A stretch of DNA of 64,000 nt from Nocardioides zhouii (GCF_004137345.1 NZ_SDWV01000010.1:62001-126000); one strand, 5' to 3'; positions 43,581-53,539 are shown, counted from the first letter of the stretch. The notes: a model not told the origin generated them from the sequence alone. Numbers and translations are program-made.

Positions 43581-46500
43581 CCACCTTCAGGCTGAGGCTC
43601 GTCGCGGGGTGCGTGGCGCTGCTGGCGCTCGCCTTCGCCCAGCTTCCGGGGTACCTGCTCTTCGACACCAAGTTCGACCTGGTCGTCGACCCGTGGCACT
43701 ACCTGTCCCGCGCCCTGCACATGTGGGACTCGAACGGCGCGATCGGTCAGCTCCAGAACCAGGCCTACGGCTACCTGTGGCCGATGGGACCGTTCTTCGG
43801 GGTCGGCCAACTCCTCGACATCCCCGGTTGGGCGCTGCAGAGGCTCTTCATGGCGCTGGTCATGTGCGTCGCGTTCACCGGTGCGGCCAAGGTCTGCAAG
43901 GCCCTCGGCGTGCGCTCCGACGTGGCCTGCCTCGTGGCCGGCTTCGCGTACGCGCTGTCGCCGCGGATGGTCACGACGGTCGGCACCATCTCGATCGAGT
44001 CGTGGCCGTCGGCCCTCGCGCCGTGGGTGCTGCTGCCGCTCATCAAGGGCGCCGCAGAGGGATCGCCGCGCCGGGCCGCGGCGCTGTCCGCGCTGGCGGT
44101 CGGCATGGTCGGCGGGGTCAACGCGACGGCCAGCTTCGGCGTGATCCCGGTCGCCGCGATCTGGTTGCTGACCCGGCAGCCCGGCCCCCGCAGGCGCGCG
44201 CTGATGGTGTGGTGGGTGCTCTTCACGGCCTTGGCCACGCTCTGGTGGCTCGGGCCGCTGTTCTTCCTCGGGTTCTACAGCCCGCCGTTCCTCGATTTCA
44301 TCGAGGCGTCGGCGCTGACCACCACTCCCACGTCCCTGTTCGACGCGCTGCGCGGGGTCTCGCACTGGGTCCCCTACATCGACGCCCGGTGGCAGGCGGG
44401 GCGCGACCTCATCAGCGTGCCGACCCTGATCCTCAACAGCGGCATCCTGCTGATGCTCGGCATCGCGGGCATGGCGCACCGCCGGAACCCGCACCGGGTC
44501 TTCCTCGTCCTGAGCCTCCTCCTCGGACTGTTCATGGTCGGCCTGGGACACACGGGTGCACTGCAGGGCTGGTTCGCCGGGCCGTTGCAGTCCGCCCTCG
44601 ACGGGCCGCTCGCCGCGGCCCGCAACGTCCACAAGTTCGACCCGGTGGTCCGGTTGCCGATGGTGCTCGGCATCGCGTTCCTGCTCGAGGCACTCACCGC
44701 GCGCGAGTACTGGGCCCGGACGCGCTCCGGTGCGCTCCGCCCCCTGACGTACGCCAGCCTCTCCGTGCTGGCGGTCATCGCCGTGGCGGGCGCGGCTGCG
44801 CCCGCGGTCCAGGGCCGGATGGCGCCGCTCGGCGCGATCAACGAGGTCCCGGGCTACTGGGAGGAGGCGGGTGCCTGGCTGGACGGGCAGGGCGACGAGG
44901 CCGTCGCACTGATGTCACCGGGCGTGGGGGTGGCCCAGTTCGTGTGGGGCACGCCCAACGACGAGCCCCTGGAGTTCCTCGTCGAGGAGGGACGGTTCGG
45001 GGTGCGCTCGAACATCCCGTTCGTCCCCCCGGGCAACATCCGCTACCTGGACGCGGTCGAGGAACGCCTCGCGCAGGGCCGGCCGTCAGCGGGGCTCGCG
45101 CCCTACCTCGCTCGCGCGGGTGTGCGGTTCCTCGTCGTGCGCAACGACGTGATCAAGGCTCCCGACATCCCGGACACCGTGCTGCTCCACCAGGCGCTCG
45201 AGCAGTCACCGGGGATCGTGCGCCAGAAGGGCTTCGGCCCGAACCTCGGTTCCGAGCCCTACCTCCTCACCGGTGAGGACCGGAACGTGATCAACGGCGG
45301 GTGGCAGACCAACTACCAGGCCATCGAGATCTTCGAGGTCACCACGGGCGGGCCGGGGGCCGTCGCCGCCGACACCCTGCCCGTGGTGGTCGGCGGACCC
45401 GAGTCCCTGCTGTCCCTGGCCGACGCCGGCCTGCTGGACGAGCAGCCGACGGTGCTGGCCACCGATGCCGACGCCGGTGCTGCACCGACGGGACCGGTCA
45501 TCCTCACCGACGGCTACCGGGACCGCGAGCGCTACTACGGCCAGCTCCACGACGGCTACTCCGCCACCACGCTGCCGGAGGACCCGCGGCGTTCGTCCAA
45601 CGCGGTCAAGGACCTGTACGTCAATGCGGGCGACGACCGCTGGCGGACACGTGCGACCACGCTCGGCGCTGCCAGCGTGACGTCGTCCTCGGCGATGTCG
45701 GACTCCTCCGCGCCCGGAGGCGCCCGACCGGGGGAGTCGGCCTTCGCGGCGATCGACGGTGACCTCGACACGGCGTGGGCCTCCCAGCCGGGAGCCACTC
45801 GGAGGCCGAGCTGGACGCTTGCGCTCGACGAGCCGCAGGAGATCGACTCCGTGGAGCTGGACGCGGGGAACGATGCGCCCGAGAGCCAGACGCTGCGCGT
45901 CGTCACGCAGGCAGGCAGCACCCAGGAGTTCAGCCTCGGCGCCGGCGACTCCCGCACCGTCGCGCTTCCTCCGGGAGAGACCCGGTGGCTCCGGTTGGAG
46001 ACGTCCGGCCAGGCAACCGGACTGCAGGCGAGGATCGCCGAGATCCGCGTGCCGGGCGTGACGGCGCGCAAGGAGCTCGTGCTCCCGACGGTGCCCGACG
46101 CCTGGGGCAGTCCAGAGGCCGTGCTCCTGGAGGCCGCGCTCGATGCACGTACGGGATGTGTCGACGTCGATCTCTCGGTGCGGTGCCAGGAGGGGCGCGA
46201 CAGGACGGGCGAGGAGGAGACCGGGTTCGCCCGGCGCTTCGAGCTCCCGGAGGCGGCCACCTACCGGGCGCAGCTGTGGGTACGCCCCGGACGTGGCCGT
46301 CCGGTCGAGGAGGAGCTGCTGCGCGACTTCCCGGTCTCCGTGACGTCGTCCAGCCAGGCTGTCCCCGACGCCCGGGCCTCGGGCTTCGCCGCCCTCGACG
46401 GAAACGACGGCACCACCTGGCTGGCGTCGCGGAGCGACGGTGCCCCCACGCTCGAGGCACGGTGGGTCGGACGCACCCTGGTCCGCGGCATCGACCTCAC

Positions 46501-47659
46501 CGTCAGCCCGGACGCCGCAGCCCGCGCGCCCCGGCGGGTGCTGGTGTCCTGGCGTGGCGGCTCGACGGAGGTCGAGCTCGACGCCGACGGCCGCGCGCGG
46601 TTCGATCCGGTGCGTACGGACTTCGTCTCGATCCGGATCCTCACCAGCGACCTGACCTCGAGCATCGGCTTCGACAAGTCAGTGACCAGCCTCGCTGCCG
46701 GCATCAGCGACCTGACGATCCTCGGTGCCCCGTTCACCTCGCTGACGCCGAGCGCCACTGCTCGGTTGCTGCCGTGCGGCTCCGGACCGGACGTGGTGGT
46801 CGACGGCGTCGAGCACCCGACGCGGCTCACCGTCTCCCCGGCCCAGGTCTACGACGGTGACGAGGTGCCCGCAACGCTGTGCGGGGGCGCGTCGCTCCCG
46901 CTCGCCGCCGGGGAGCACCAGGTGACCGTCGACAACACCGACGTCTTCACGGCCACGCGCATGACGCTCGTCTCCCCGGACTACCGCCCGGGCACGTCGA
47001 CCGCCGTCCCGTGGGAGAGCTCGGACGCCGACTCGCGCACCGCGGAGCCGCCCGCCGGCGCCGACGTGCTCGCCTTCCGGGAGAACGGCAACCACGGGTG
47101 GCGCGGAGCCCAGGACGGAGAGGACCTGACCGCAGTCCGCATCGACGGGTGGCAGCAGGGCTGGCTCCTCGACGAGACCGCCAGCGGTCCCGTGACCGAG
47201 ACGTACGGTCCGGAGCGGCTGTACCGATCCGGCCTGCTGGTCGGCGCCCTCACGCTCATCGGACTGCTGGCCCTCGTGCTCTTCTGGTGGCGCAGGCCCC
47301 CGTCGAGCCCCGCTGCTCCCGTCGGCACCCGGATCCTCTCGGGAGGGACCTGGACGATCCTGACGACGGTGTCCCTGGGCCTCATCGCAGGCTGGCCGGG
47401 CGCGGTCCTGGCGCTGACGGGAGTGCTGGCCGTCCGACGCTGGGGGGCGCCGGGCGACGCCTGGTCATGGACGGCCGGGCTCCTCGTCCTGGGCGCCGCG
47501 GTCTACTACGCGTTCCACGCCTGGGGTGCGGCCGACGGCTGGGGAGGGACCCGGCTGCTGCCTCAGCTCGCGGTGCTGCTGGCAATGGTCCTGGTGGTGT
47601 CCTCGGCCGCGCGACCGAGCGAACGCAGCCGCATCGCGGGCAGCTCGACGAAGCGGTAG
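43547..47659 (+). CDS. AftD-like (DUF3367) arabinofuranosyltransferase-family protein
   Basis: A 1370-residue GT-C-type membrane protein. The N-terminal part (about 10-450) has 10-12 TM segments with KFDLVVDPWHYLSRALHMWD in the first extracytoplasmic loop, where GT-C enzymes keep the catalytic Asp. A long extracytoplasmic part follows with two discoidin-like (F5/8 type C) carbohydrate-binding modules (about 715-845 and 935-1035), then C-terminal TM segments (about 1230-1365). AftD adds alpha-1,3-arabinofuranose to arabinan in mycobacteria; the acceptor here is unknown. GTG 43547 is supported by GGGAGG 7 nt upstream. Confidence 0.85.
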   Translation: MESGDRPAPSLTTFRLRLVAGCVALLALAFAQLPGYLLFDTKFDLVVDPWHYLSRALHMWDSNGAIGQLQNQAYGYLWPMGPFFGVGQLLDIPGWALQRLFMALVMCVAFTGAAKVCKALGVRSDVACLVAGFAYALSPRMVTTVGTISIESWPSALAPWVLLPLIKGAAEGSPRRAAALSALAVGMVGGVNATASFGVIPVAAIWLLTRQPGPRRRALMVWWVLFTALATLWWLGPLFFLGFYSPPFLDFIEASALTTTPTSLFDALRGVSHWVPYIDARWQAGRDLISVPTLILNSGILLMLGIAGMAHRRNPHRVFLVLSLLLGLFMVGLGHTGALQGWFAGPLQSALDGPLAAARNVHKFDPVVRLPMVLGIAFLLEALTAREYWARTRSGALRPLTYASLSVLAVIAVAGAAAPAVQGRMAPLGAINEVPGYWEEAGAWLDGQGDEAVALMSPGVGVAQFVWGTPNDEPLEFLVEEGRFGVRSNIPFVPPGNIRYLDAVEERLAQGRPSAGLAPYLARAGVRFLVVRNDVIKAPDIPDTVLLHQALEQSPGIVRQKGFGPNLGSEPYLLTGEDRNVINGGWQTNYQAIEIFEVTTGGPGAVAADTLPVVVGGPESLLSLADAGLLDEQPTVLATDADAGAAPTGPVILTDGYRDRERYYGQLHDGYSATTLPEDPRRSSNAVKDLYVNAGDDRWRTRATTLGAASVTSSSAMSDSSAPGGARPGESAFAAIDGDLDTAWASQPGATRRPSWTLALDEPQEIDSVELDAGNDAPESQTLRVVTQAGSTQEFSLGAGDSRTVALPPGETRWLRLETSGQATGLQARIAEIRVPGVTARKELVLPTVPDAWGSPEAVLLEAALDARTGCVDVDLSVRCQEGRDRTGEEETGFARRFELPEAATYRAQLWVRPGRGRPVEEELLRDFPVSVTSSSQAVPDARASGFAALDGNDGTTWLASRSDGAPTLEARWVGRTLVRGIDLTVSPDAAARAPRRVLVSWRGGSTEVELDADGRARFDPVRTDFVSIRILTSDLTSSIGFDKSVTSLAAGISDLTILGAPFTSLTPSATARLLPCGSGPDVVVDGVEHPTRLTVSPAQVYDGDEVPATLCGGASLPLAAGEHQVTVDNTDVFTATRMTLVSPDYRPGTSTAVPWESSDADSRTAEPPAGADVLAFRENGNHGWRGAQDGEDLTAVRIDGWQQGWLLDETASGPVTETYGPERLYRSGLLVGALTLIGLLALVLFWWRRPPSSPAAPVGTRILSGGTWTILTTVSLGLIAGWPGAVLALTGVLAVRRWGAPGDAWSWTAGLLVLGAAVYYAFHAWGAADGWGGTRLLPQLAVLLAMVLVVSSAARPSERSRIAGSSTKR

Positions 47660-48807
47660 AGGAGCTCGGCGAGCGGCAGCGTGATGAGCAGCGTCAAGCC
47701 CACCACCTGGGGTCCGTTGGTGCCGACGAACAGCTCGTAGGGGGTCACCCACATCACGAAGTGGAGCACGACCAGGTGCAGGCAGAACACGCTGTACGAG
47801 ATGTGGCCGAGGTGGCGCAGGAGCGGCCGTGACATCAGGTGCGTGTAGCGGGAGTCCGGGGCGTTGAAGGCGCCGGACGTGACGAGCACCGCGCCGATGG
47901 CGGCGTAGAGGACCTGCTTGGTCAGCGCCTCGGCCTCGGTGGGCGGTGCCAGCATCGTGGGTCCGCCGAGCGGGGTGGCCGCCACCACGAGCAGGCCCAG
48001 GGCCAGGGTCCAGCACACACCGGGGGACCGCCCCAGCGAGGCGAGCGCCTGGGTGACGGCTCCCGCACGCCCGTTCTGGTGGAGCAGGTGCGCCCACGCG
48101 AGCGCGATGCCGGCGCCGAACCACAGGAGGTAGCTCGGCAACCAGTTGCCCGGGACGCCCGTGGCCAGGCCGTCCTGCACGCGCTGCTGCAGGGCGAGTG
48201 TCCACAGCACGTTCACCGCACACATCGCGCCGACGACGGACAGCACCCGCCGGGTCCGCGGCCGCGCCCCGGACCGCCCGGTCGCGAGCAGCATCAGCAC
48301 CGGCAGCGCGAGGTAGAAGGAGACCTCCGTCGCCAGGCTCCACATCTGGGTGAGCCCGGGTCGGTAGGTGTCGGTGGCGTAGATGTCGCCCATCAGCAGG
48401 ACCGTCGCCCAGTCCGTGAACGTGGCGTCGGAGTTGTCCTCGATGAACACCATGGCCAGGAGCACGGCGACGACGTACGCCGGGTAGATGCGCAGGAACC
48501 GCTTCCAGAAGTAGCGCCCGGTCGGTTCGGCCGGCTCGCGGTTCCACGCCCGGCTGAGGTAGTGGTGGGACAGGAGGAACCCGGACAGCACGAAGAAGAT
48601 GGCCACGCCGACGTCGAGCCTGGCGAGGACGGAGCCGAGGACGCCGTGGCGTACGTAGTCGCCGGTCCAGAAGGTGGCGTGCGTGACGACCACAGCCAGT
48701 GCGCCGACCGCGCGCAGGGGGTCGAGCACGGCGAACACAGGCGTGAACGCGCGGCCTCCCACGCCCGACACGCTCGGGGCCGTCCGGACTAGCTCGTCTC
48801 GTCCCAC
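47563..48807 (-). CDS. Acyltransferase 3 family membrane protein
   Basis: A 414-residue, about 10-TM acyltransferase (OafA/Rv0228-like). LDPLRAVGALAVVVTHATFW holds the catalytic His, and GVAIFFVLSGFLLSHHYL and the Arg-rich RYFWKRFLRIYPAY are hallmarks. It probably O-acylates a surface glycan. GTG 48807 has AAAGG 7 nt upstream and overlaps the preceding gene by 19 bp. Its last 97 bp overlap the convergent AftD-like gene. Confidence 0.9.
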   Translation of the reverse strand: MGRDELVRTAPSVSGVGGRAFTPVFAVLDPLRAVGALAVVVTHATFWTGDYVRHGVLGSVLARLDVGVAIFFVLSGFLLSHHYLSRAWNREPAEPTGRYFWKRFLRIYPAYVVAVLLAMVFIEDNSDATFTDWATVLLMGDIYATDTYRPGLTQMWSLATEVSFYLALPVLMLLATGRSGARPRTRRVLSVVGAMCAVNVLWTLALQQRVQDGLATGVPGNWLPSYLLWFGAGIALAWAHLLHQNGRAGAVTQALASLGRSPGVCWTLALGLLVVAATPLGGPTMLAPPTEAEALTKQVLYAAIGAVLVTSGAFNAPDSRYTHLMSRPLLRHLGHISYSVFCLHLVVLHFVMWVTPYELFVGTNGPQVVGLTLLITLPLAELLYRFVELPAMRLRSLGRAAEDTTRTIASSTAS

Positions 48808-50663
48808 GCCTGCACCTTTCCCACTGCCACCTTGTCGACGCACAAGCCTAGGGCGGAGTCCCCGGTGTCGAGGACGACCTCGTCGATCGGTCCCTCGCCC
48901 CGCGCGATGTACTGGTGCAGGCCCTCGATGACCGGGACCTCGACCTCCATGTCGCCGAACGTCCCGGTGACCACGCCGTCCTCGCTCGCCAGGTAGTCGA
49001 TCGCGATCCACCAGCCCGCCTCGAGCGGATCGGCGTCATCGGTGGTCTCGAGCGCGATGGCCCCTGCCCCGCCCTTCACCGCGTAGCCGCACCCCTCGAT
49101 CGGTCCCGGGAGGGACACGACTCCCGGGACAACCTCGGCACGCCGGGGGACTCCCCGGTCGTCGATGATCTGCAGGTCGTTGCCCGAGGTGGACGCGTGC
49201 ACGGCAGGCAGCGGACGGAAGACCCGGGACACGTAGTTGTCGGGGAACCTCAGGGGGCTGACCACATCTTCCGGGACCCACACGTCCACGACGTGCAGGT
49301 CGCGCAGGCCCGCGGCCTCCGCGACGTTGCGCGTGTATACCTTCGCCACGTAGTCGTCGTGCCACAGCGCGACGTAGCGGGTGGTGCTCAGGCCGGCTCC
49401 GGCCAGCAGGACCAGACAGACCGTGAGACGCCCGACGAGCATTCGCCTGCCACGGTCGTCGTGCGGGACGGCCAGGGTCCGGGGCGAGTCCACCGGGCGA
49501 CGGGCGTCGAGCAGCAGCAGACCGAGCGTCAGCACGATGACCGGCGTGGCGTCGGCGAGGTAGCGCAGCTCGAGGGCCGCCACCGGGCCGACGACCGAGG
49601 CCCGGCCCACGCCCAGCAGCGCGAAGATGGCCACCAGGTAGCCGGCGAGGATGAGCAGGGCCCGCCAGCGCGCGCCACCGCGCTGGTGCAGCCAGTACGC
49701 CGTCAGCGCGAAGAGGCTCCAGGTCGCTGTCACGGCCCACGAGGGCGGGTCCACCAGCCCGGCGGGCGCGATGGGGTTCCACCACTGCCAGGGCCCACCG
49801 ACGAGCGCCGGTCCGAGGCTGAGCCTGAAGAAGTTGTCGGCGAGCGCGCCCCACTCGAGGTCGTAGCCCTCGAGCGGGCTCTCGACGGTGGTGACGTAGA
49901 GCGCGGTGTACGCAGCGCCGAGGGTCACGAGTGCGACCCAGAGGGGAGCGTACGCACGCAGCGTGCGCGTGGCGCTCTCGCGGATCCTCGCCGAGAGCGC
50001 GGTGGTCGGGGGCGTGGAGTCCTCGGCGCGCGGGGCGAAGAACAGGAACGCGACGGCGGCCACGACGGGGAGGATCAGCGCGGCCTTGACGTAGAAGGTC
50101 ATGCCCAGCAGGACGCTCGCCAGGGTGAGGCAGAGCCACAGCAGGCGTCGGGTGCGGACGTACCGCACGGCACACGAGATGGCGAGGAAGAAGGCCGCGT
50201 GCAGGGGGACCTGGTTGATGGCAGCGGCCCACCACATGTACGCCGTCAGGGTGAGCGGCGACGCGAGGTAGACGAGCAGCAGCGGGATGATCGCCCACCG
50301 CCGGCCGAACACCGTCACCAGCATGAGCAGGCAGGCCGCGGACGCCAGCGCCTGGGCCGCGACGAGGATCCCCGCGGCGGCCGTCCAGTCCTGGGGTCCG
50401 GAGTTGGTCATCACCCACGCGCTGAGGATCCCGCCCGGCATCAGCTGGCTGTCGTGCGGCGTGAAGAGCTCGGTGAACGTGAGGGGGACGTCGTAGAGGC
50501 GCGCCATCAGGTTGAAGTCGTCGCCGATGAACCAGCTCCCGGCGCTCGCCCAGGCGCGGACGGCGACCTGAACGGCGACCAGTGCCACGCCGACCAGCAC
50601 CACCGGATGGGTCAGCCACCTGAGCGGCGCGGAAGCGTGGGTCCCCCTGCTGCTCGCCGTCAC
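48789..50663 (-). CDS. Multi-pass membrane protein, GT-C-like
   Basis: A 624-residue protein with about 10-12 TM segments and a C-terminal extracytoplasmic domain of about 150 residues. WFIGDDFNLMARLYDVPLTFTELFTPHDSQLMPGG after TM1 has the acidic-pair and H-x-x-x-MPG arrangement shared with its upstream paralog. GT-C fold suspected; no assigned substrate. GTG start; TAAGGT on the minus strand lies 12 nt upstream, so it can be transcribed on its own. Confidence 0.7.
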   Translation of the reverse strand: MTASSRGTHASAPLRWLTHPVVLVGVALVAVQVAVRAWASAGSWFIGDDFNLMARLYDVPLTFTELFTPHDSQLMPGGILSAWVMTNSGPQDWTAAAGILVAAQALASAACLLMLVTVFGRRWAIIPLLLVYLASPLTLTAYMWWAAAINQVPLHAAFFLAISCAVRYVRTRRLLWLCLTLASVLLGMTFYVKAALILPVVAAVAFLFFAPRAEDSTPPTTALSARIRESATRTLRAYAPLWVALVTLGAAYTALYVTTVESPLEGYDLEWGALADNFFRLSLGPALVGGPWQWWNPIAPAGLVDPPSWAVTATWSLFALTAYWLHQRGGARWRALLILAGYLVAIFALLGVGRASVVGPVAALELRYLADATPVIVLTLGLLLLDARRPVDSPRTLAVPHDDRGRRMLVGRLTVCLVLLAGAGLSTTRYVALWHDDYVAKVYTRNVAEAAGLRDLHVVDVWVPEDVVSPLRFPDNYVSRVFRPLPAVHASTSGNDLQIIDDRGVPRRAEVVPGVVSLPGPIEGCGYAVKGGAGAIALETTDDADPLEAGWWIAIDYLASEDGVVTGTFGDMEVEVPVIEGLHQYIARGEGPIDEVVLDTGDSALGLCVDKVAVGKVQAWDETS

Positions 50664-50669
50664 GCGGGC

Positions 50670-50675
50670 ACCTTA
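50670..50675 (-). promoter_or_regulatory. -10 element, leaderless membrane-protein gene
   Basis: On the minus strand TAAGGT begins 12 nt before the GTG at 50663; there is no ribosome site. It lies in the 52-bp gap behind the paralogous gene. Confidence 0.5.
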
Positions 50676-50715
50676 TCCGGCGGTTCGAGCCGGGTCGGCG
50701 TCCAGCGCCAGAGCA

Positions 50716-52545
50716 TCACCCGGCACGCGGTTCGGGTTCACCGACGTGCACGTCGGTGACGCAGACTGAGCCCTCGGCGTCGTCCGGCATGCTCATCAGG
50801 ACGGTGTCGGCGACCTCGCCGTCGAACTGGACGGCGCGCGTCTGCATGCCCGACGGCAGGGTGAGCTCGACGTCGGTCGAGCCCAGCTCGACGAGGAGAG
50901 TGCCGCCCGTGTCCGAGTACGCGGTCAGCTCGAGACCCCAGCCCCAGTGGAAGAGCGCCGCCGACATGGGCACCGACGCCGGTCGCCCGGGCTCGACGTA
51001 GTAGCCGCACCCGTCGTCCGACCCCGCGGTCGACGTGCTCAGCCGGCTGATGCCGATGGGCTGCAGCATGCCGTCCTCGTCGGGCTGGTAGATCTGGTCG
51101 GCCGGTTCCCGGAAGGCGACCCGGTCGTCCAGCGGGCGCAGCATCCGCGACAGCAGGGCCCACTCGTTCCAGAAGCCCGTCTGGAGGACGGTCTGTGGTG
51201 CGTAGCCGTCCCACAGGACCACGGGGGACTCATCGGGGACGCGGAGGATCTCGCTGCGCAGGTTCTCGGTCCAGAGGCGCCCGGGGTGGGTGCCGATGCG
51301 ATGGACGGCGAGCACGTTGCCCACGGCGAGCGACACGAGCGAGACACCCGCGAGCCCGACCAGCACGGCCCGTCCCGACACCGGAAGGCGTTCCGGGAGC
51401 CCGATGCGGTCACGCCTCGGGCGGGTGAGGGCCAGCACGAACGCAAGCACCACCACCGAGAACGCATCGACCGTGTAGCGCTCGTCGTTGACGGCCAGGC
51501 TGCCGAGGTTGACGAAGCGCGAGCTGAACAGCACGAGTGCCCACGAGACGAGGACGTACGCGGCGGCGACCGTGAACGGCGCCCACGACTGACGTCGCGT
51601 GACCACGAGCACCAGCACGGACAGAGCCAGCACCAGTGACGTCACCACTTGGACGACGGGCGCCGCCTCGGAGAACGGCTGCGACCCGCCCGGCATCGAC
51701 CCCCAGGGTCCGCCGAGAGTGGCGGGCGCGAGGAGGTTGCCCAGGCCGCTCCACACGAAGTCCAGCGCCTCCCTCACGGACGGGGGACTGCTGAGGTTGA
51801 CGCCCAGCTCGTCCTGGTCGGTGCTCCCACGACCCAGGAAGAGGTAGAGGGCGACGTACGCGAGGGCGACCGCGCCGAGTGCGGCGAGCGTGACCAGGTG
51901 CCGGCGTACGCGCTCGACGATCCGTCCTCCGCCGGCGCACACCAGGACCATCGCGAACGGCGCGACGAGGAGGACTGCCTTCTCCCAGAAGAAGAGGGCG
52001 ACGACGAGGACACAGACGAGGTGGACGGTCGCGCGACGCGACGGCGCGCGCGCCATCCCCGCCGCCACCAGCACGCCCCACGCCAGGCACGCCTGGAGGG
52101 GCACCACCTGGAGCGCCGAGGCCCACCACAGCGTCGGCCGGAGGAACAAAGGCGACAGCGAGAGCAGCGCGAGCGGGACGAGCACCCACCGCAGCTCGCC
52201 CGCGACACGGGCCAGCGCGCGACCCCACAGGAGGACGACCGCTCCCGACGCCACGGCGGTGAGCAGGATCGGTACGCCGTAGTCGAGGGGGGCCAGCCGG
52301 GTCACGATCCACATCACGAGGAACTCGCCGGGCATGAAGTGCCCGTGGTACATCTGCAGCATGTAGTCGGGCAGCGACATCGTCGCCGCGTTCGACACGT
52401 AGACCCAGTCGTCGTCCTGCCACGACCAGCGCGCCACCGTCCAGCCACGCCACACCAGGGTGACGGCCGCGATCATCCAGACTCCGCGTCGGTACGGCGT
52501 GGCGAACGCGGCGCTGAGGAATGTCACGGCCGCGATGCTAGTCAA
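50716..52545 (-). CDS. Multi-pass membrane protein, GT-C-like paralog
   Basis: A 609-residue protein organised like its downstream neighbour: TM1, then SWQDDDWVYVSNAATMSLPDYMLQMYHGHFMPGEF, further TM segments to about residue 400, and a C-terminal extracytoplasmic domain with a late Cys pair (GCGYY...). The tandem pair probably arose by duplication. Start TTG 52545 is supported by AGGAGAG 6 nt upstream; the next in-frame starts are GTG 52527 and ATG 52476. Confidence 0.68.
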   Translation of the reverse strand: MTSIAAVTFLSAAFATPYRRGVWMIAAVTLVWRGWTVARWSWQDDDWVYVSNAATMSLPDYMLQMYHGHFMPGEFLVMWIVTRLAPLDYGVPILLTAVASGAVVLLWGRALARVAGELRWVLVPLALLSLSPLFLRPTLWWASALQVVPLQACLAWGVLVAAGMARAPSRRATVHLVCVLVVALFFWEKAVLLVAPFAMVLVCAGGGRIVERVRRHLVTLAALGAVALAYVALYLFLGRGSTDQDELGVNLSSPPSVREALDFVWSGLGNLLAPATLGGPWGSMPGGSQPFSEAAPVVQVVTSLVLALSVLVLVVTRRQSWAPFTVAAAYVLVSWALVLFSSRFVNLGSLAVNDERYTVDAFSVVVLAFVLALTRPRRDRIGLPERLPVSGRAVLVGLAGVSLVSLAVGNVLAVHRIGTHPGRLWTENLRSEILRVPDESPVVLWDGYAPQTVLQTGFWNEWALLSRMLRPLDDRVAFREPADQIYQPDEDGMLQPIGISRLSTSTAGSDDGCGYYVEPGRPASVPMSAALFHWGWGLELTAYSDTGGTLLVELGSTDVELTLPSGMQTRAVQFDGEVADTVLMSMPDDAEGSVCVTDVHVGEPEPRAG

Positions 52546-52630
52546 CGCATCTCTCCTGCGCGTTCGCTATCCGCCGCACCTACTTGCTGGTAGCCTGCGG
52601 CGACTTCATTGATCCTTGGGAGGACTGCTC

Positions 52631-53530
52631 GTGCGTAAGGTGATCGCTGGGCTCTTGCTCGGTCTGGGTTCGTTCCTCCTGGTCGCTGCCCTCACGGTGG
52701 TGGTCTGGGGCGCCGACGCCGTCAAGAAGACGCCCCTCGACACGGACTCGGTGACCAGCCTGTCCGGCACCGCCGACAAGCTCAACCCGGCGACGGGCGA
52801 GGTGGAGTCGCTGCAGGTCAAGGCCGCGAGCGTGACGCAGGCCGATGCCGAGCTGTCCGACGACGACGTCGTCGTGTTCGTGAACACGTCCTGCCTCGTG
52901 ATCGACGAGGGCGACGTCCCCCAGTGCGTCGACGACTCCGACGACCGTCTCGTGAGCGCGAGCAGCGACGTGTTCGCCACCGACCGCCACACTGCCGAGG
53001 CCGTCAACGACGAGCAGTACGTCCCGCCGAGCGCCGGCGAGAAGTCCGGGCTCATCAACAAGTGGCCCTTCGACGCCAAGAAGGAGGACTACTCCTACTG
53101 GGACGGCCTGCTCGGCGAGGCAGTCGACGCCGCCTACGACGGCACCGAGACCATCGACGGCCTCGAGACCTATCGCTACCACGTGCTGATCGAGGAAGTC
53201 CCGGCAGTCGTGATCAGCGACATCGACGGCATCTACTCCCAGGACAAGTACCTCTGGATCGACCCGACGACGGGCGCGATCATCAAGCAGACCCAGCACG
53301 AGGTCCGCGCGCTCGAGGACGGCTCGACCCTCCTCGACATGGAGCTCGCCTTCACCGACGACCAGGTCGCTGCCAACGCAGCGGACGCCAAGGACAACGG
53401 TCGCCTGCTGGGCATGCTGACCACCACGCTGCCGCTCGTGGGCTTCATCGGTGGTGCGATCGCACTCCTGGCCGGCCTGTTCCTGATGCTCGCGTCGCGT
53501 CGTCAGCGGGAGCCCGCGACCGCGGAGTGA
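52631..53530 (+). CDS. DUF3068/PorA-family membrane protein
   Basis: A 299-residue protein with an N-terminal TM (about 4-28), a large extracytoplasmic domain (WPFDAKKEDYSYWDGL, TYRYHVLIE, YLWIDPTTGAIIK) and a C-terminal TM (about 262-288). This is the DUF3068 architecture (Pfam calls it PorA; mycobacterial Rv0227c is a member). Function is not settled. GTG 52631 has GGGAGGA 7 nt upstream. It is divergent from the GT-C-like pair. Confidence 0.88.
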   Translation: MRKVIAGLLLGLGSFLLVAALTVVVWGADAVKKTPLDTDSVTSLSGTADKLNPATGEVESLQVKAASVTQADAELSDDDVVVFVNTSCLVIDEGDVPQCVDDSDDRLVSASSDVFATDRHTAEAVNDEQYVPPSAGEKSGLINKWPFDAKKEDYSYWDGLLGEAVDAAYDGTETIDGLETYRYHVLIEEVPAVVISDIDGIYSQDKYLWIDPTTGAIIKQTQHEVRALEDGSTLLDMELAFTDDQVAANAADAKDNGRLLGMLTTTLPLVGFIGGAIALLAGLFLMLASRRQREPATAE

Positions 53531-53539
53531 CCGCACCGC

